Below, one piece after another: positions 27,070 to 34,536 of a stretch of 44,417 nucleotides of DNA. The stretch is taken from the NCBI GenBank assembly GCA_013288125.1, contig JABDCN010000011.1, positions 1 to 44,417 of the forward strand, read 5' to 3'. The translations under genes and the position numbers were made by a program. This DNA comes from Gammaproteobacteria bacterium. GTDB taxonomy: Bacteria > Pseudomonadota > Gammaproteobacteria > DSM-16500. Below the pieces are notes generated by a model. It saw nothing but the letters and a program-made list of their open reading frames with translations. It did not search any database and had not been told where the DNA came from. Numbering within the stretch: position 1 is the first letter of the stretch; every line of letters begins with the position of its first letter.

Positions 27070-27151
27070 TGTCATCCTGAGCGTAGCGAAGGATCACCAA
27101 CAAATGTCATCAGCGTATTTTAGTGATCCTTCGCTACGCTCAGGATGACAA
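27070..27151. repeat. Family C palindrome TTGTCATCCTGAGCG
   Basis: Arms TTGTCATCCTGAGCGTAGCG and its complement enclose a 30-base centre. The right arm is followed by a TTTTT run, so it could act as a terminator for the dioxygenase gene. It belongs to the widespread GTCATCCTGAGC intergenic palindrome type. Single copy here, though the metF 3' end carries TGTCATCCTGAGC as well. Confidence 0.75.
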
Positions 27152-27275
27152 TTTTTCAGGATAATAGCGCAATCCATTTAAATTTTTAATTCTGCATAAA
27201 AATCCTATAGTATTGAAAATATGACTCGTGTATTATTTCCAGCTTGGAAAATATTATCAATGATGATGGCATGAT

Positions 27276-28613
27276 ATGAAAAATTTAGTTTGTTTGTCGC
27301 GTTACATTAAGTCCCGTTTTGTTGTAATGATGCTGATGTTCTTATCTACGAACATATTTGCTGCTAACATTTTTATTCCACTCGAAAGTGTCTCTGAGCT
27401 TGGCGAAGGACGCGCTGGCGGCGCCGCAATTGCGGAAGATGCAGCCACGAATTTTTATAATGCGGCTGGTTTAACACGCGTCGACCATCAACAACTCATT
27501 GTGCTAGCCATGGTGCCTTATACGCATCAATACTACAACGGAACTATGTCAAATCCAGGGACAACGGTGCCTTTAGGCGGCGGCTTCTTTATTAATTCTC
27601 CGATCTTTAGTACTGGTCATACTTCAACAAGTACAGCTGCTGTTTTGCCTTATTTTCATTATACGATACCGATTAATAATAGATGGCATTTTGGTGTGAG
27701 CTTACTTAGTTTGTATGGACTCGGTATTAATTATCCGATTAATTCTATTGTACGTTACGAAGTGAATAGGGCATATGATAAGTCTTATGACTTAAGTCCT
27801 AGCTTGGCCTTTCGTATTAATCCAAAACTTTCTGTTGGTATTGGTGTTGATATTGTTTATTTTGGATTATCGGAGAGAAACGCTGTACGCACACAACCGC
27901 TGACGACAAACGACTCAATATTATTGAATCAAGCCTCAGCGATAACACCCGGTTGGCATGCGGGTATTCTTTATGAATTTACACCTGCGACACGAGTTGG
28001 TTTATCTTATCGATCACAAATTATTACTCACTTATCTGGCAGCAGTAAATTTTATTCAGGCAGCGCTGCATTTCCATTCCCCGCTTTGCCTAATGCTCGG
28101 ACTTCAAATTTTACTGTGACAATGCCATTGGCTTCACAAACTACATTGAGTATTTATCACGATGTTTCGTCATGTTGGGCAATCATGGGATCGATTGAAT
28201 ATCAAAATTGGGGTATCTATCGATCTGATCATGCCAATCATGTTGCTTCTCCAACAGGACCTATTGATGAAATCATTCCTAGAAATTTTCGAAATACATG
28301 GTTTTTTGCTTTGGGATCACGCTATCAATTGGCAAAACAATGGTTGGTTCGTGGTGGTTTAACTTATTCTGAAGGATCGACAACGACAGGCAGTAGAGAT
28401 GTTTTAATTGTTGATCCAAATCAAATTGGTGTCGATATTGGTTTAAGATACATACAAAACTGCAAGTTAACATGGGATGTGGGTTATGGTTATTCTTTCC
28501 CTGTTAAAGTTCCTATTCATTATATTAATCCAGTGACACAAAATAATTTAGAAGGGAATGTTGATTATCATACCGAAGTATTTGGTGTGGAAGCGACGTG
28601 GAATATTACTTAA
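27276..28613 (+). CDS. FadL/OmpP1-family outer membrane transporter
   Basis: A 445-residue outer-membrane beta-barrel. A signal peptide ends near residue 29 (STNIFA-AN). The N-terminal hatch motif A-G-G-A-A-I-A-E-D-A-A-T-N-F-Y-N-A-A-G-L matches the FadL signature (usually ending N-P-A-G-L). Alternating strands follow with the W-x-V-R-G-G-L-T-Y-S-E-G and D-V-G-Y-G-Y-S-F motifs of the late barrel strands. The chain ends T-W-N-I-T rather than the usual terminal aromatic. The family imports long-chain fatty acids or other hydrophobic molecules. Lying between the dioxygenase and the NRPS, it might move a lipophilic product, but this is only positional. Confidence 0.88.
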   Translation: MKNLVCLSRYIKSRFVVMMLMFLSTNIFAANIFIPLESVSELGEGRAGGAAIAEDAATNFYNAAGLTRVDHQQLIVLAMVPYTHQYYNGTMSNPGTTVPLGGGFFINSPIFSTGHTSTSTAAVLPYFHYTIPINNRWHFGVSLLSLYGLGINYPINSIVRYEVNRAYDKSYDLSPSLAFRINPKLSVGIGVDIVYFGLSERNAVRTQPLTTNDSILLNQASAITPGWHAGILYEFTPATRVGLSYRSQIITHLSGSSKFYSGSAAFPFPALPNARTSNFTVTMPLASQTTLSIYHDVSSCWAIMGSIEYQNWGIYRSDHANHVASPTGPIDEIIPRNFRNTWFFALGSRYQLAKQWLVRGGLTYSEGSTTTGSRDVLIVDPNQIGVDIGLRYIQNCKLTWDVGYGYSFPVKVPIHYINPVTQNNLEGNVDYHTEVFGVEATWNIT

Positions 28614-28626
28614 GTTCGAGTTCGAG

Positions 28627-28805
28627 TTCGAGTCAGGACAGGGTGGATTAATCTTTAAATGATTCGAGTTAGGACAGGCTAAATTAATCTTTTAAATGAT
28701 TCGAGTCAGGGCAGGGTGGATTAATCTTTAAATGATTCGAGTCAGGGCAGGGTGGATTAATCTTTAAATGATTCGAGTCAGGGCAGGGTGGATTAATCTT
28801 TTAAA
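28627..28805. repeat. 36-bp tandem array, five units
   Basis: Units begin TTCGAGTCAGG(A/G)CAGGGTGG and end TTAATCTTTAAATGA. Starts are at 28627, 28663, 28700, 28736 and 28772, giving steps of 36, 37, 36 and 36. Units 3-5 are nearly identical and unit 2 is the most diverged. The last unit is the outer part of the left arm of the 28780-28980 element, so the array looks like amplification of that arm. There are no variable spacers, so it is not a CRISPR. Confidence 0.85.
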
Positions 28806-28980
28806 AAAATAAGTCAATAATACAGTACCAATACGATTCAAAACGGCCCGTGCAACGGTACACTTGTGATAGAAAAATTGTTAGTTTTATAACTTCGATT
28901 AAACAGCAGTGATGCGGGCCTCCTAATCTTCGACATAACGATGACTTATTTTTTTAAAAGGATTAATCCACCCTGCCCCT
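28780..28980 (-). mobile_element. 201-bp inverted-arm element M1
   Basis: The arms are 28780-28815 and 28942-28980, nearly perfect complements of about 37 bases (AGGGCAGGGTGGATTAATC ... AAATAAGTCA). They enclose a 126-base core. On the minus strand the core reads ATGTCGAAGATTAGGAGGCC, then CGCATCACTGCTG, later GTGTACCGTTGC and CGGGCCG. The same core occurs in M2 (29389-29589) in the opposite orientation. An inner GGCCCG/CGGGCC stem is preserved. It has MITE size and form, but the arms differ entirely from those of M2. No coding capacity. Confidence 0.75.
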
Positions 28981-29012
28981 ACCTCCTTCCGCTTGTGGTG
29001 ATGGGAAAAACA

Positions 29013-29067
29013 AAAAACAAAAAGCAAAAGCAAAAGCAAAAGCAAAAGCAAAAGCAAAAGCAAAAGC
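29013..29067. repeat. AAAAGC hexamer microsatellite
   Basis: About eight near-perfect AAAAGC units preceded by degenerate AAAAAC units. A slippage-prone tract; it is not near a start codon, so a phase-variation role is not indicated. Confidence 0.85.
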
Positions 29068-29069
29068 TT

Positions 29070-29121
29070 ACCTCCCCTCCCTAACCCTCCCCTCCAGCAA
29101 AAAAACGCTGGAGGGGAGGGG
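29070..29121 (-). repeat. Family A palindromic repeat, copy 4 (reverse)
   Basis: ACCTCCCCTCCCTAACCCTC, then a CCCTCCAGC / GCTGGAGGG hairpin ending GGGGA. It is oriented opposite to copy 5, and the two bracket the 33-bp array. Confidence 0.85.
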
Positions 29122-29150
29122 AAAGAAAATGATATAGCTTAGTTATAATG

Positions 29151-29303
29151 AGAGAAAAGTTAAAATCTCGGTCTGTTGCTACGAGGAAAAAGTTAAAATC
29201 TCGGTTTGTTGCTACGAGGAGAAAATTAAAATCTCGATCTGTTGCTACGAGGAAAAAGTTAAAATCTCGGTCTGTTGCTACGAGGAGAAGATTAAAATCT
29301 CGG
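29151..29303. repeat. 33-bp tandem array, five units
   Basis: The core (G/A)TTAAAATCTCGGTCTGTTGC recurs at 29159, 29192, 29225, 29258 and 29291, exactly 33 bases apart. Because 33 is a multiple of three, both strands stay open across it and spurious repetitive reading frames result. The array is bracketed by inverted copies of family A. Confidence 0.9.
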
Positions 29304-29305
29304 TT

Positions 29306-29355
29306 CCCTCCCCTCCAGCGTTTTTTGCTGGAGGGGAGGGTTAGGGAGGGGAGGT
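29306..29355 (+). repeat. Family A palindromic repeat, copy 5
   Basis: CCCTCCCCTCCAGCG / GCTGGAGGGGAGGG hairpin followed by TTAGGGAGGGGAGGT. It matches the first half of copies 1 and 2 almost exactly. Confidence 0.88.
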
Positions 29356-29388
29356 ATGCTTTTGGGAATGTGAACAACGGAGTTGATG

Positions 29389-29589
29389 GGGTGGGGTGGT
29401 GATGGCATTTTCAAAAATGGAAGCATTAGTAATGTCGAAGATTAGGAGGCCCGCATCACTGCTGCTTAATCGAAGTTATAAAACTAACAACCACTCTGTT
29501 AAAGGTGTACCGTTGCGCGGGCCGTCTTGCATTGTATTGACCCGTGATACGTGCTTCCATTTTTGAAAATGGCCATCGCCACCCCACCC
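29389..29589 (+). mobile_element. 201-bp inverted-arm element M2
   Basis: The arms at 29389-29425 and 29552-29589 are about 37-38 bases and nearly perfect complements (GGGTGGGGTGG ... TTTTCAAAAATGGAAGCA). They enclose a 126-base core almost identical to that of M1: ATGTCGAAGATTAGGAGGCC, GAAGTTATAAAACTAACAA, GTGTACCGTTGC. The core can form an inner stem GGCCCGC / GCGGGCC. The segment just before GTGTACC differs between copies. Total length equals M1. It ends 50 bases from the NRPS stop codon. Confidence 0.75.
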
Positions 29590-29638
29590 TTCTACGGAGG
29601 TTTTCTTGTGGTTTTCTTGAGGTTTTCAAGAAGGTCAT

Positions 29639-32600
29639 TCATGAGGTTTTTTCAGCTAAAAACTGGATAATATTCCTCCCCAAACGCTCACGAAAACCTA
29701 GTTTTAAATTCCCAGACACAACTAAATAACTATCATCCATATTTTTAAACAAACAAATATCCAGCACATTATTGATCAACGATAAATCGTATTCATGTAA
29801 TTTAATTTTAACAAGTTCCTTTCCAAATAAGCTTTCATTATTAGTATCTTGAAGAAAATGATGAAGTAAATTAATGTTAACAATAAATTGTTGTTTGTTT
29901 TTTAATGATTTTAAACGAGCATACATTTGTAACATCGTAAAGTTTAATTTAGTTTTTTTAAATAATTTACAATAAATAGTTCCTACAAAATTCATTGCAA
30001 GATGCTTAATCAAATTTTTCTGATCAAGACAGGCTAATTTAACCATACCAGAACAAGCTTGATAAGGCTCTGTTTCTATCCGAGATTGCTGAATTTGCTT
30101 AGCCAATTCAATAAAATTTAACGTAGTGTCAAGATCAACTTTAATCGCGTCTATTCTGAGGAAACAGCCTATCATTTTATCATGACTTTCGTTATTTCTC
30201 GTGGAACGAATAATATTAATTATCATTTCACCTTTCAAATGTTCAATTGATTTTTTGAGAGAAAGTACAACACTAGCACAAAGTAAGTCAGTGATACTAA
30301 TGGAAGCTGCAATACAAAGATGATTGAGATGAATAATAATGTCGTTAGATAAATTCAAATAGCTAGAGTAGGGCATATTATTCATTTTGTGAATAATTTC
30401 ATTTTCAGGAATAGGAAGTAAATAAGTTTGACTTAAATATTTTTTCCAAAAAATAATATCACGTTCTATTTGCTGATTTAAGTAAGCGTTCTCATACATA
30501 ATATAATTTTTATATTGAATGGGCTCTTGAATCGGCAAGGAATGTTTATTTTGACTATAATAGCAATAAGCTCGTGATAAATCAGCAAAGAGAATATCTT
30601 CTGAGGCATCATCAAATAGATAATGCGAAATGCTGATTTGTAATTCTGTCATTTCCTTGAGATGAAATGCTTTGACGACAAATAAAGGTTTATTTCGACG
30701 CCAATCATGATTGAGTAATTCATCCATTGATACATTTAGCTTTTTTTCAGCTTCATTGTCCGAGTAAGAACTTAAATCTGTTTCATTAATATGAAAGTCA
30801 TGATCCATTTTTAAGTATTGGAGCGGGAGTATTTTTTCAATTTGATATGATAATACTTCATGTTGTTTAAGTACCCATTGCCAAGCCAACAAGAGTATTT
30901 TCATATCCAATTTTTCTGATACTCGCCGTCTTGCAATAATATTTAATTTTTTTATTTTTGGTTCAAACCAACCAGAAATCCAAAATAAAAATTGAAAATC
31001 ACTGAGTGGAATATCTTTAGTAAGATGCGTAACAAAATGAGAGGCTTGAACTTTATTTTGAGTGGGTAGTGCATGCGATATAACAGTTGCTAATTCTCTA
31101 ATCGTAGGTGCCTCATAAATATTTTTGATATTAATCGATTTATTAAATGTATTTTCTATTTCAATCACTAATCTAGCAGCTGTTAATGAATGACCGCCTA
31201 AATTAAAAAAATGACTATCCATACTTAATTGTGATTGATGAAATAATTTTTTCCAAATGATAAGCAATTGTTCTTCAGTAGATGTTTCTGCTGCTATGGT
31301 CGATTCTACCAGCGTGTGTTTTGGCAATGCTTTTTTATCTAATTTTCCATTTGGTGTTAAAGGAAATGATGGCACCATGACAAATGCTGATGGAATTTTA
31401 TATTCAGCAAGTCTTTCTTGCAAATATTCTCGTAACGCTTCATGCTTAAGCGTTGCAGCATGATCTTTTGGAATATAATAAGCAATCAATTGATTTTCAT
31501 CTGAATCATGATGATGCGCGACGACACGAATTTCAGCTATTTCTGGATGCGCCGCTAAACATGTTTCCGTTTCACCCGGTTCAACTCTAAACCCTCGAAT
31601 TTTAATTTGATCATCAATGCGTTCAACATATTCAAGATTACCATCTTCCAAGTAATGGCATAAATCACCCGTTTTAAATAATTTATTTTCTTCATCATCA
31701 TGAATAAAAACTTGTTTTGTCATTTCTTCTTGATTGAGATAACCACGCGCAAGACATTTGCCGCCGACATGTAATTCTGCAATGTCATGATCGGGTAATA
31801 AGCAATACGTATTTAATCCTGGTTTTCCTATCGGTGCGATACTATTTAATTCTGTGATATTCATTGAAGTGATTTTAAATTCAGTGACAGCGACCGTTGT
31901 TTCTGTTGGTCCATATTCATTATATAAAATATGTTGAGGATAAATTTCCAGCCAATCTTGGCATTCTTTTGTATGCAGTATCTCACCGCCTAAAATAATC
32001 ATGCTTAATTTAGGTAATTCAATAAGATGATTTTTCACATCTTGGATAAGCACTTTTAAATAACTTGGTGTTAATTTAATAATGTTAATTTCATTCTGAT
32101 GTAAATACTGCCTATATTGACGAATATCTTTTTTCATTTGATCTTGGCAGATCACAATTTCTAAACCGAGGGCGAGCGCTGCAATCGTTGTTGTCACGGC
32201 CATGTCAAATGCAATACTAGAAGAAAAATCAATCCGACTTTGTGCACGGCATACCGTATATAAACTAAACCAACGAATATAATTTACAACACTTTGATGT
32301 TCAATTAACACGCCTTTGGGTTTCCCTGTTGAACCTGAAGTATAAATAACGTAAGCAAGATGATGAGGTTGAACAGGAGAGACAGGATTATGTGATGGAT
32401 GTGATTCATAATGATGTTTATCTTCATCGATAAAAATAATACGACCAGTAAATCCCTTGAATTTATCTTTTAAATTGGATTGCGTAATGAGTATGGCTGC
32501 TTTTGAATCATTCAAAATAAATTCTAATTGCTGTTCTGGTTGTTCAGCATCTAAGGGTAAGTAAGCACATCCTGATTTTAAAACACTTAAGATACTTATG

Positions 32601-32824
32601 ATTAATTCGGGTGATCGATCTAATGCGATAGCAATAAAATTATCTGGTGATAATTCAAATGAACGTAAGTAATGGGCAAGTTGATTTGCTTTTTGATTGA
32701 GTTCGCCATAGCTATATGAAATTAAATTGTCACAATCTCGAATGGCAATATGATCAGCATATTTTGCTGAATAGTCTTCAATGACTTGATGAATAGTTAC
32801 TTCAGGATTGGCGTCCATGTTCAT
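29639..32824 (-). CDS. Non-ribosomal peptide synthetase, A-T-C, predicted Asn-activating
   Basis: A 1061-residue single-module synthetase. The adenylation domain covers about 12-500: A3 Y-T-S-G-S-T-G-K-P-K-G (161-171), A5 N-E-Y-G-P-T-E (302-308), A7/A8 K-T-G-D-L...R-G-F-R-V-E-P-G-E (384-418), and A10 P-N-G-K-L-D-K-K (491-498, catalytic Lys494). Aligning by eye to GrsA, the ten pocket residues are D207 M208 T211 K250 I277 G279 E303 V311 A312 K494, i.e. DMTKIGEVAK, close to the known Asn code DLTKLGEVGK. The carrier domain has L-G-G-H-S-L with Ser546. A condensation-type domain spans about 605-1050 with a degenerate active site S-H734-Y-L-F-D738-D739 (usual HHxxxDG). No thioesterase or reductase. 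The order A-T-C puts condensation last. Confidence 0.9.
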   Translation of the reverse strand: MNMDANPEVTIHQVIEDYSAKYADHIAIRDCDNLISYSYGELNQKANQLAHYLRSFELSPDNFIAIALDRSPELIISILSVLKSGCAYLPLDAEQPEQQLEFILNDSKAAILITQSNLKDKFKGFTGRIIFIDEDKHHYESHPSHNPVSPVQPHHLAYVIYTSGSTGKPKGVLIEHQSVVNYIRWFSLYTVCRAQSRIDFSSSIAFDMAVTTTIAALALGLEIVICQDQMKKDIRQYRQYLHQNEINIIKLTPSYLKVLIQDVKNHLIELPKLSMIILGGEILHTKECQDWLEIYPQHILYNEYGPTETTVAVTEFKITSMNITELNSIAPIGKPGLNTYCLLPDHDIAELHVGGKCLARGYLNQEEMTKQVFIHDDEENKLFKTGDLCHYLEDGNLEYVERIDDQIKIRGFRVEPGETETCLAAHPEIAEIRVVAHHHDSDENQLIAYYIPKDHAATLKHEALREYLQERLAEYKIPSAFVMVPSFPLTPNGKLDKKALPKHTLVESTIAAETSTEEQLLIIWKKLFHQSQLSMDSHFFNLGGHSLTAARLVIEIENTFNKSINIKNIYEAPTIRELATVISHALPTQNKVQASHFVTHLTKDIPLSDFQFLFWISGWFEPKIKKLNIIARRRVSEKLDMKILLLAWQWVLKQHEVLSYQIEKILPLQYLKMDHDFHINETDLSSYSDNEAEKKLNVSMDELLNHDWRRNKPLFVVKAFHLKEMTELQISISHYLFDDASEDILFADLSRAYCYYSQNKHSLPIQEPIQYKNYIMYENAYLNQQIERDIIFWKKYLSQTYLLPIPENEIIHKMNNMPYSSYLNLSNDIIIHLNHLCIAASISITDLLCASVVLSLKKSIEHLKGEMIINIIRSTRNNESHDKMIGCFLRIDAIKVDLDTTLNFIELAKQIQQSRIETEPYQACSGMVKLACLDQKNLIKHLAMNFVGTIYCKLFKKTKLNFTMLQMYARLKSLKNKQQFIVNINLLHHFLQDTNNESLFGKELVKIKLHEYDLSLINNVLDICLFKNMDDSYLVVSGNLKLGFRERLGRNIIQFLAEKTS

Positions 32825-32908
32825 GTCCTTGCATCCTAGCGCACTTGTTGATAAGAGTATTATAGTGGTTAAAGAAATTGAAAACCAATTGAGAGAAAGG
32901 GATAACTC
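32825..32908. other. Divergent promoter region, NRPS / amidase
   Basis: An 84-bp gap between divergent start codons. It must carry both promoters. AGAGAAAGGG precedes the amidase ATG as its ribosome binding site, and a minus-strand AAGGACATGAAC leads into the NRPS ATG. No palindrome seen. Confidence 0.5.
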
Positions 32909-34231
32909 ATGATTTTTAAAAATAGACGGATCATTTTGTTAGGATTAAGCCTCTTATTAGCGAGTCAGACACAGGCACAAACTGAAAGTTGTCTACCGTT
33001 TTTATCAGGATTACTTGATCAAAATCAAATGGTTGCTCCTGCTAAGCTACCTCACCCTCAGCAAACCACTTATATTCTGCCAGCGACACCTGCAACCGCT
33101 CAATGGGGTGTATTTGATAGCAGTCTCAAGCCTGTATTAACCATTAATCCTGGCGATACTGTCGTAATTGAAACGATGGCTGCTTCAGATAATCAAGTCG
33201 TACCGGGTGCGACGATCGAACAAATTATGAAAATACAAAATGCGGTCCCGAATCGCGGTCCGCATACTTTAACGGGCCCTATTTATATTAATGATGCAGA
33301 ACCTGGCGATGTGCTGCGAATCCATTTTAATAAAATTGTACCTCGTGCTTATGCGTCTAATAATAGCGCGTACAATAAAGGCTTATTTCCTAAAGTATTT
33401 CCCAATCCAAGCGTGAGATATTATGCCCTGGATGTTAAAAACAAAAAAATGCAGTTTTTGCCTGGTATTACCGTTCCATTAGCGCCGTTCCCTGGCATTG
33501 TGGCGGTCGCAAGAGCTGAATCTGGTCAATATGATTCAATCCCACCAGGTCCATTTGGCGGCAATATGGATCTTCGAGAAATGACAGAAGGGACAACACT
33601 TTATTTACCTGTTTTTAGAAAAGGGGGATATCTCTGGACAGGTGATTCGCATGCAGGACAAGGTAATGGTGAAATTGATTTGACGGCGATTGAAACAGCA
33701 TTCCAAGAATTTAATGTGACAATTGATGTCATCAAACAAAAACCTTTAAATTGGCCTCGCGTTGAAACACCAACCGCGTGGATTGCTGTTGGTTATGACA
33801 AAGATTTGAATAAGGCGCTTGATATTCTCAAACAAGAAACGATTAAGTTGATTGTTGATGTACGTAAAGTTTCGCAAGAAGAAGCTGAAAAAATGATGTA
33901 TAAAACGTGGAATTGCCCTATTTCAGAAGTCGTCAATGGTGTGCAAGGTGTTTATTGTATGGTGCCTAAAAATGCTAGCGCCAAAGCTTTTGTTTTGCCG
34001 AAAATAGATAACCAACAATTTTTTGTGACCTATGCAAAAAATGCTGATATTGAAGAAGCAATGAAAACAGCTTCCATGGCAATGTTAAAAAAGATTGCTG
34101 TCACGAAAAAAATGACAATGTCAGATGCTTATGTGTTGGCAAGTTTTGCGATGGATTGTCGGATTGGTGTTTATCATGCGGGTGAAAAGGAAGTGCATTG
34201 TATGATGGCAAAGAACTTGTGGGCATCATAA
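32909..34231 (+). CDS. Exported acetamidase/formamidase-family protein
   Basis: A 440-residue protein with a signal peptide (LLASQTQAQ-TE, cleavage near residue 24), so probably periplasmic, unlike most cytoplasmic members of the FmdA/AmdA family. Family features: N-P-G-D-T-V-V-I-E-T near 90, G-P-I-Y-I-N-D-A-E-P-G-D-V-L near 125, and G-D-S-H-A-G-Q-G-N-G-E near 245 (family G-D-x-H-x-x-Q-G-D-G-E). The C-terminal S-x-x-D-A-Y-V-L-A-S unit ends M-D-C-R-I-G. That unit appears twice (about 313-355 and 380-438), each ending V-x-C-M-(V/M)-(P/A)-K-N. Likely reaction: hydrolysis of a short amide. Divergent from the NRPS, so it might act on its amide product or a side-chain amide; this is speculative. 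Confidence 0.85.
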   Translation: MIFKNRRIILLGLSLLLASQTQAQTESCLPFLSGLLDQNQMVAPAKLPHPQQTTYILPATPATAQWGVFDSSLKPVLTINPGDTVVIETMAASDNQVVPGATIEQIMKIQNAVPNRGPHTLTGPIYINDAEPGDVLRIHFNKIVPRAYASNNSAYNKGLFPKVFPNPSVRYYALDVKNKKMQFLPGITVPLAPFPGIVAVARAESGQYDSIPPGPFGGNMDLREMTEGTTLYLPVFRKGGYLWTGDSHAGQGNGEIDLTAIETAFQEFNVTIDVIKQKPLNWPRVETPTAWIAVGYDKDLNKALDILKQETIKLIVDVRKVSQEEAEKMMYKTWNCPISEVVNGVQGVYCMVPKNASAKAFVLPKIDNQQFFVTYAKNADIEEAMKTASMAMLKKIAVTKKMTMSDAYVLASFAMDCRIGVYHAGEKEVHCMMAKNLWAS

Positions 34232-34235
34232 ATGA

Positions 34236-34493
34236 TTAAAACCGACGTGTTATGCTAGGCGCTTGTTGTTCGATCTGATACCCAAAAAGTCTGGCATTAT
34301 TTAATACTGTGCATAATTTATTATATAAACTGGTGATAGACGTCAAATTTAGTGGAACTGTATTATTAAAATGATAGTCAAGTTCAGAAGAATATAAGTA
34401 CGCAAGTATATAAGATGCTATTGTTGCATGTTTTCCTTTCATATAAGCGGCGTCAATTAAGCAGTTAAATCCTCTCTCAACCTCTGGTGTCAT
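34236..34493 (-). pseudogene. Internally deleted fragment of the Sel1-like gene
   Basis: The translation matches two separate parts of the protein encoded at 36499-38157. First comes the stretch from V-E-(R/K)-G-F-N-C-L-I to Y-N-K-L-C-T-V-L-N. It is then joined directly to the last 16 residues, (F/Y)xYQIEQQAP(S/R)(I/L)TRR. About 330 residues between them, and the N-terminal part, are missing. DNA identity over about 34316-34450 against 37590-37730 is very high, so the duplication is recent. The frame happens to remain open. It may be expressed as a small protein, but a remnant is more likely. Confidence 0.8.
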
Positions 34494-34536
34494 GAGTGTA
34501 GCGTGAACGCTTACAATGATAATGTCAGGATATTTT

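Larger units (their letters stand above)
28614..29638. other. 1-kb gene-free block of nested repeats
   Basis: No credible gene. In order it contains: a 36-bp tandem array (28627-28805), a 201-bp inverted-arm element (28780-28980), an AAAAGC hexamer tract (29013-29067), a family A palindrome in reverse (29070-29121), a 33-bp tandem array (29151-29303), a family A palindrome forward (29306-29355), and a second 201-bp inverted-arm element (29389-29589). A run of AGGTTTTC-like repeats (29598-29655) leads into the NRPS 3' end. Confidence 0.85.

Noticed and set aside
28627-28805. CRISPR-like array of 36-bp repeats
   Set aside because: The units are contiguous without spacers and no cas genes are present. 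It is a simple tandem repeat.
29081-29402. Open frames on both strands encoding repeated RKKLKSRSVAT-like or VATDRDFNF-like peptides
   Set aside because: They arise because the 33-bp tandem unit is a multiple of three. There is no SD or start context, and they run through palindromic repeats.
32200-32230. Apparent loss of the amino-group-binding Asp in the NRPS A domain (first read as Ser)
   Set aside because: Realignment with a one-residue insertion puts the conserved Phe-Asp in register (D207), giving an intact pocket.
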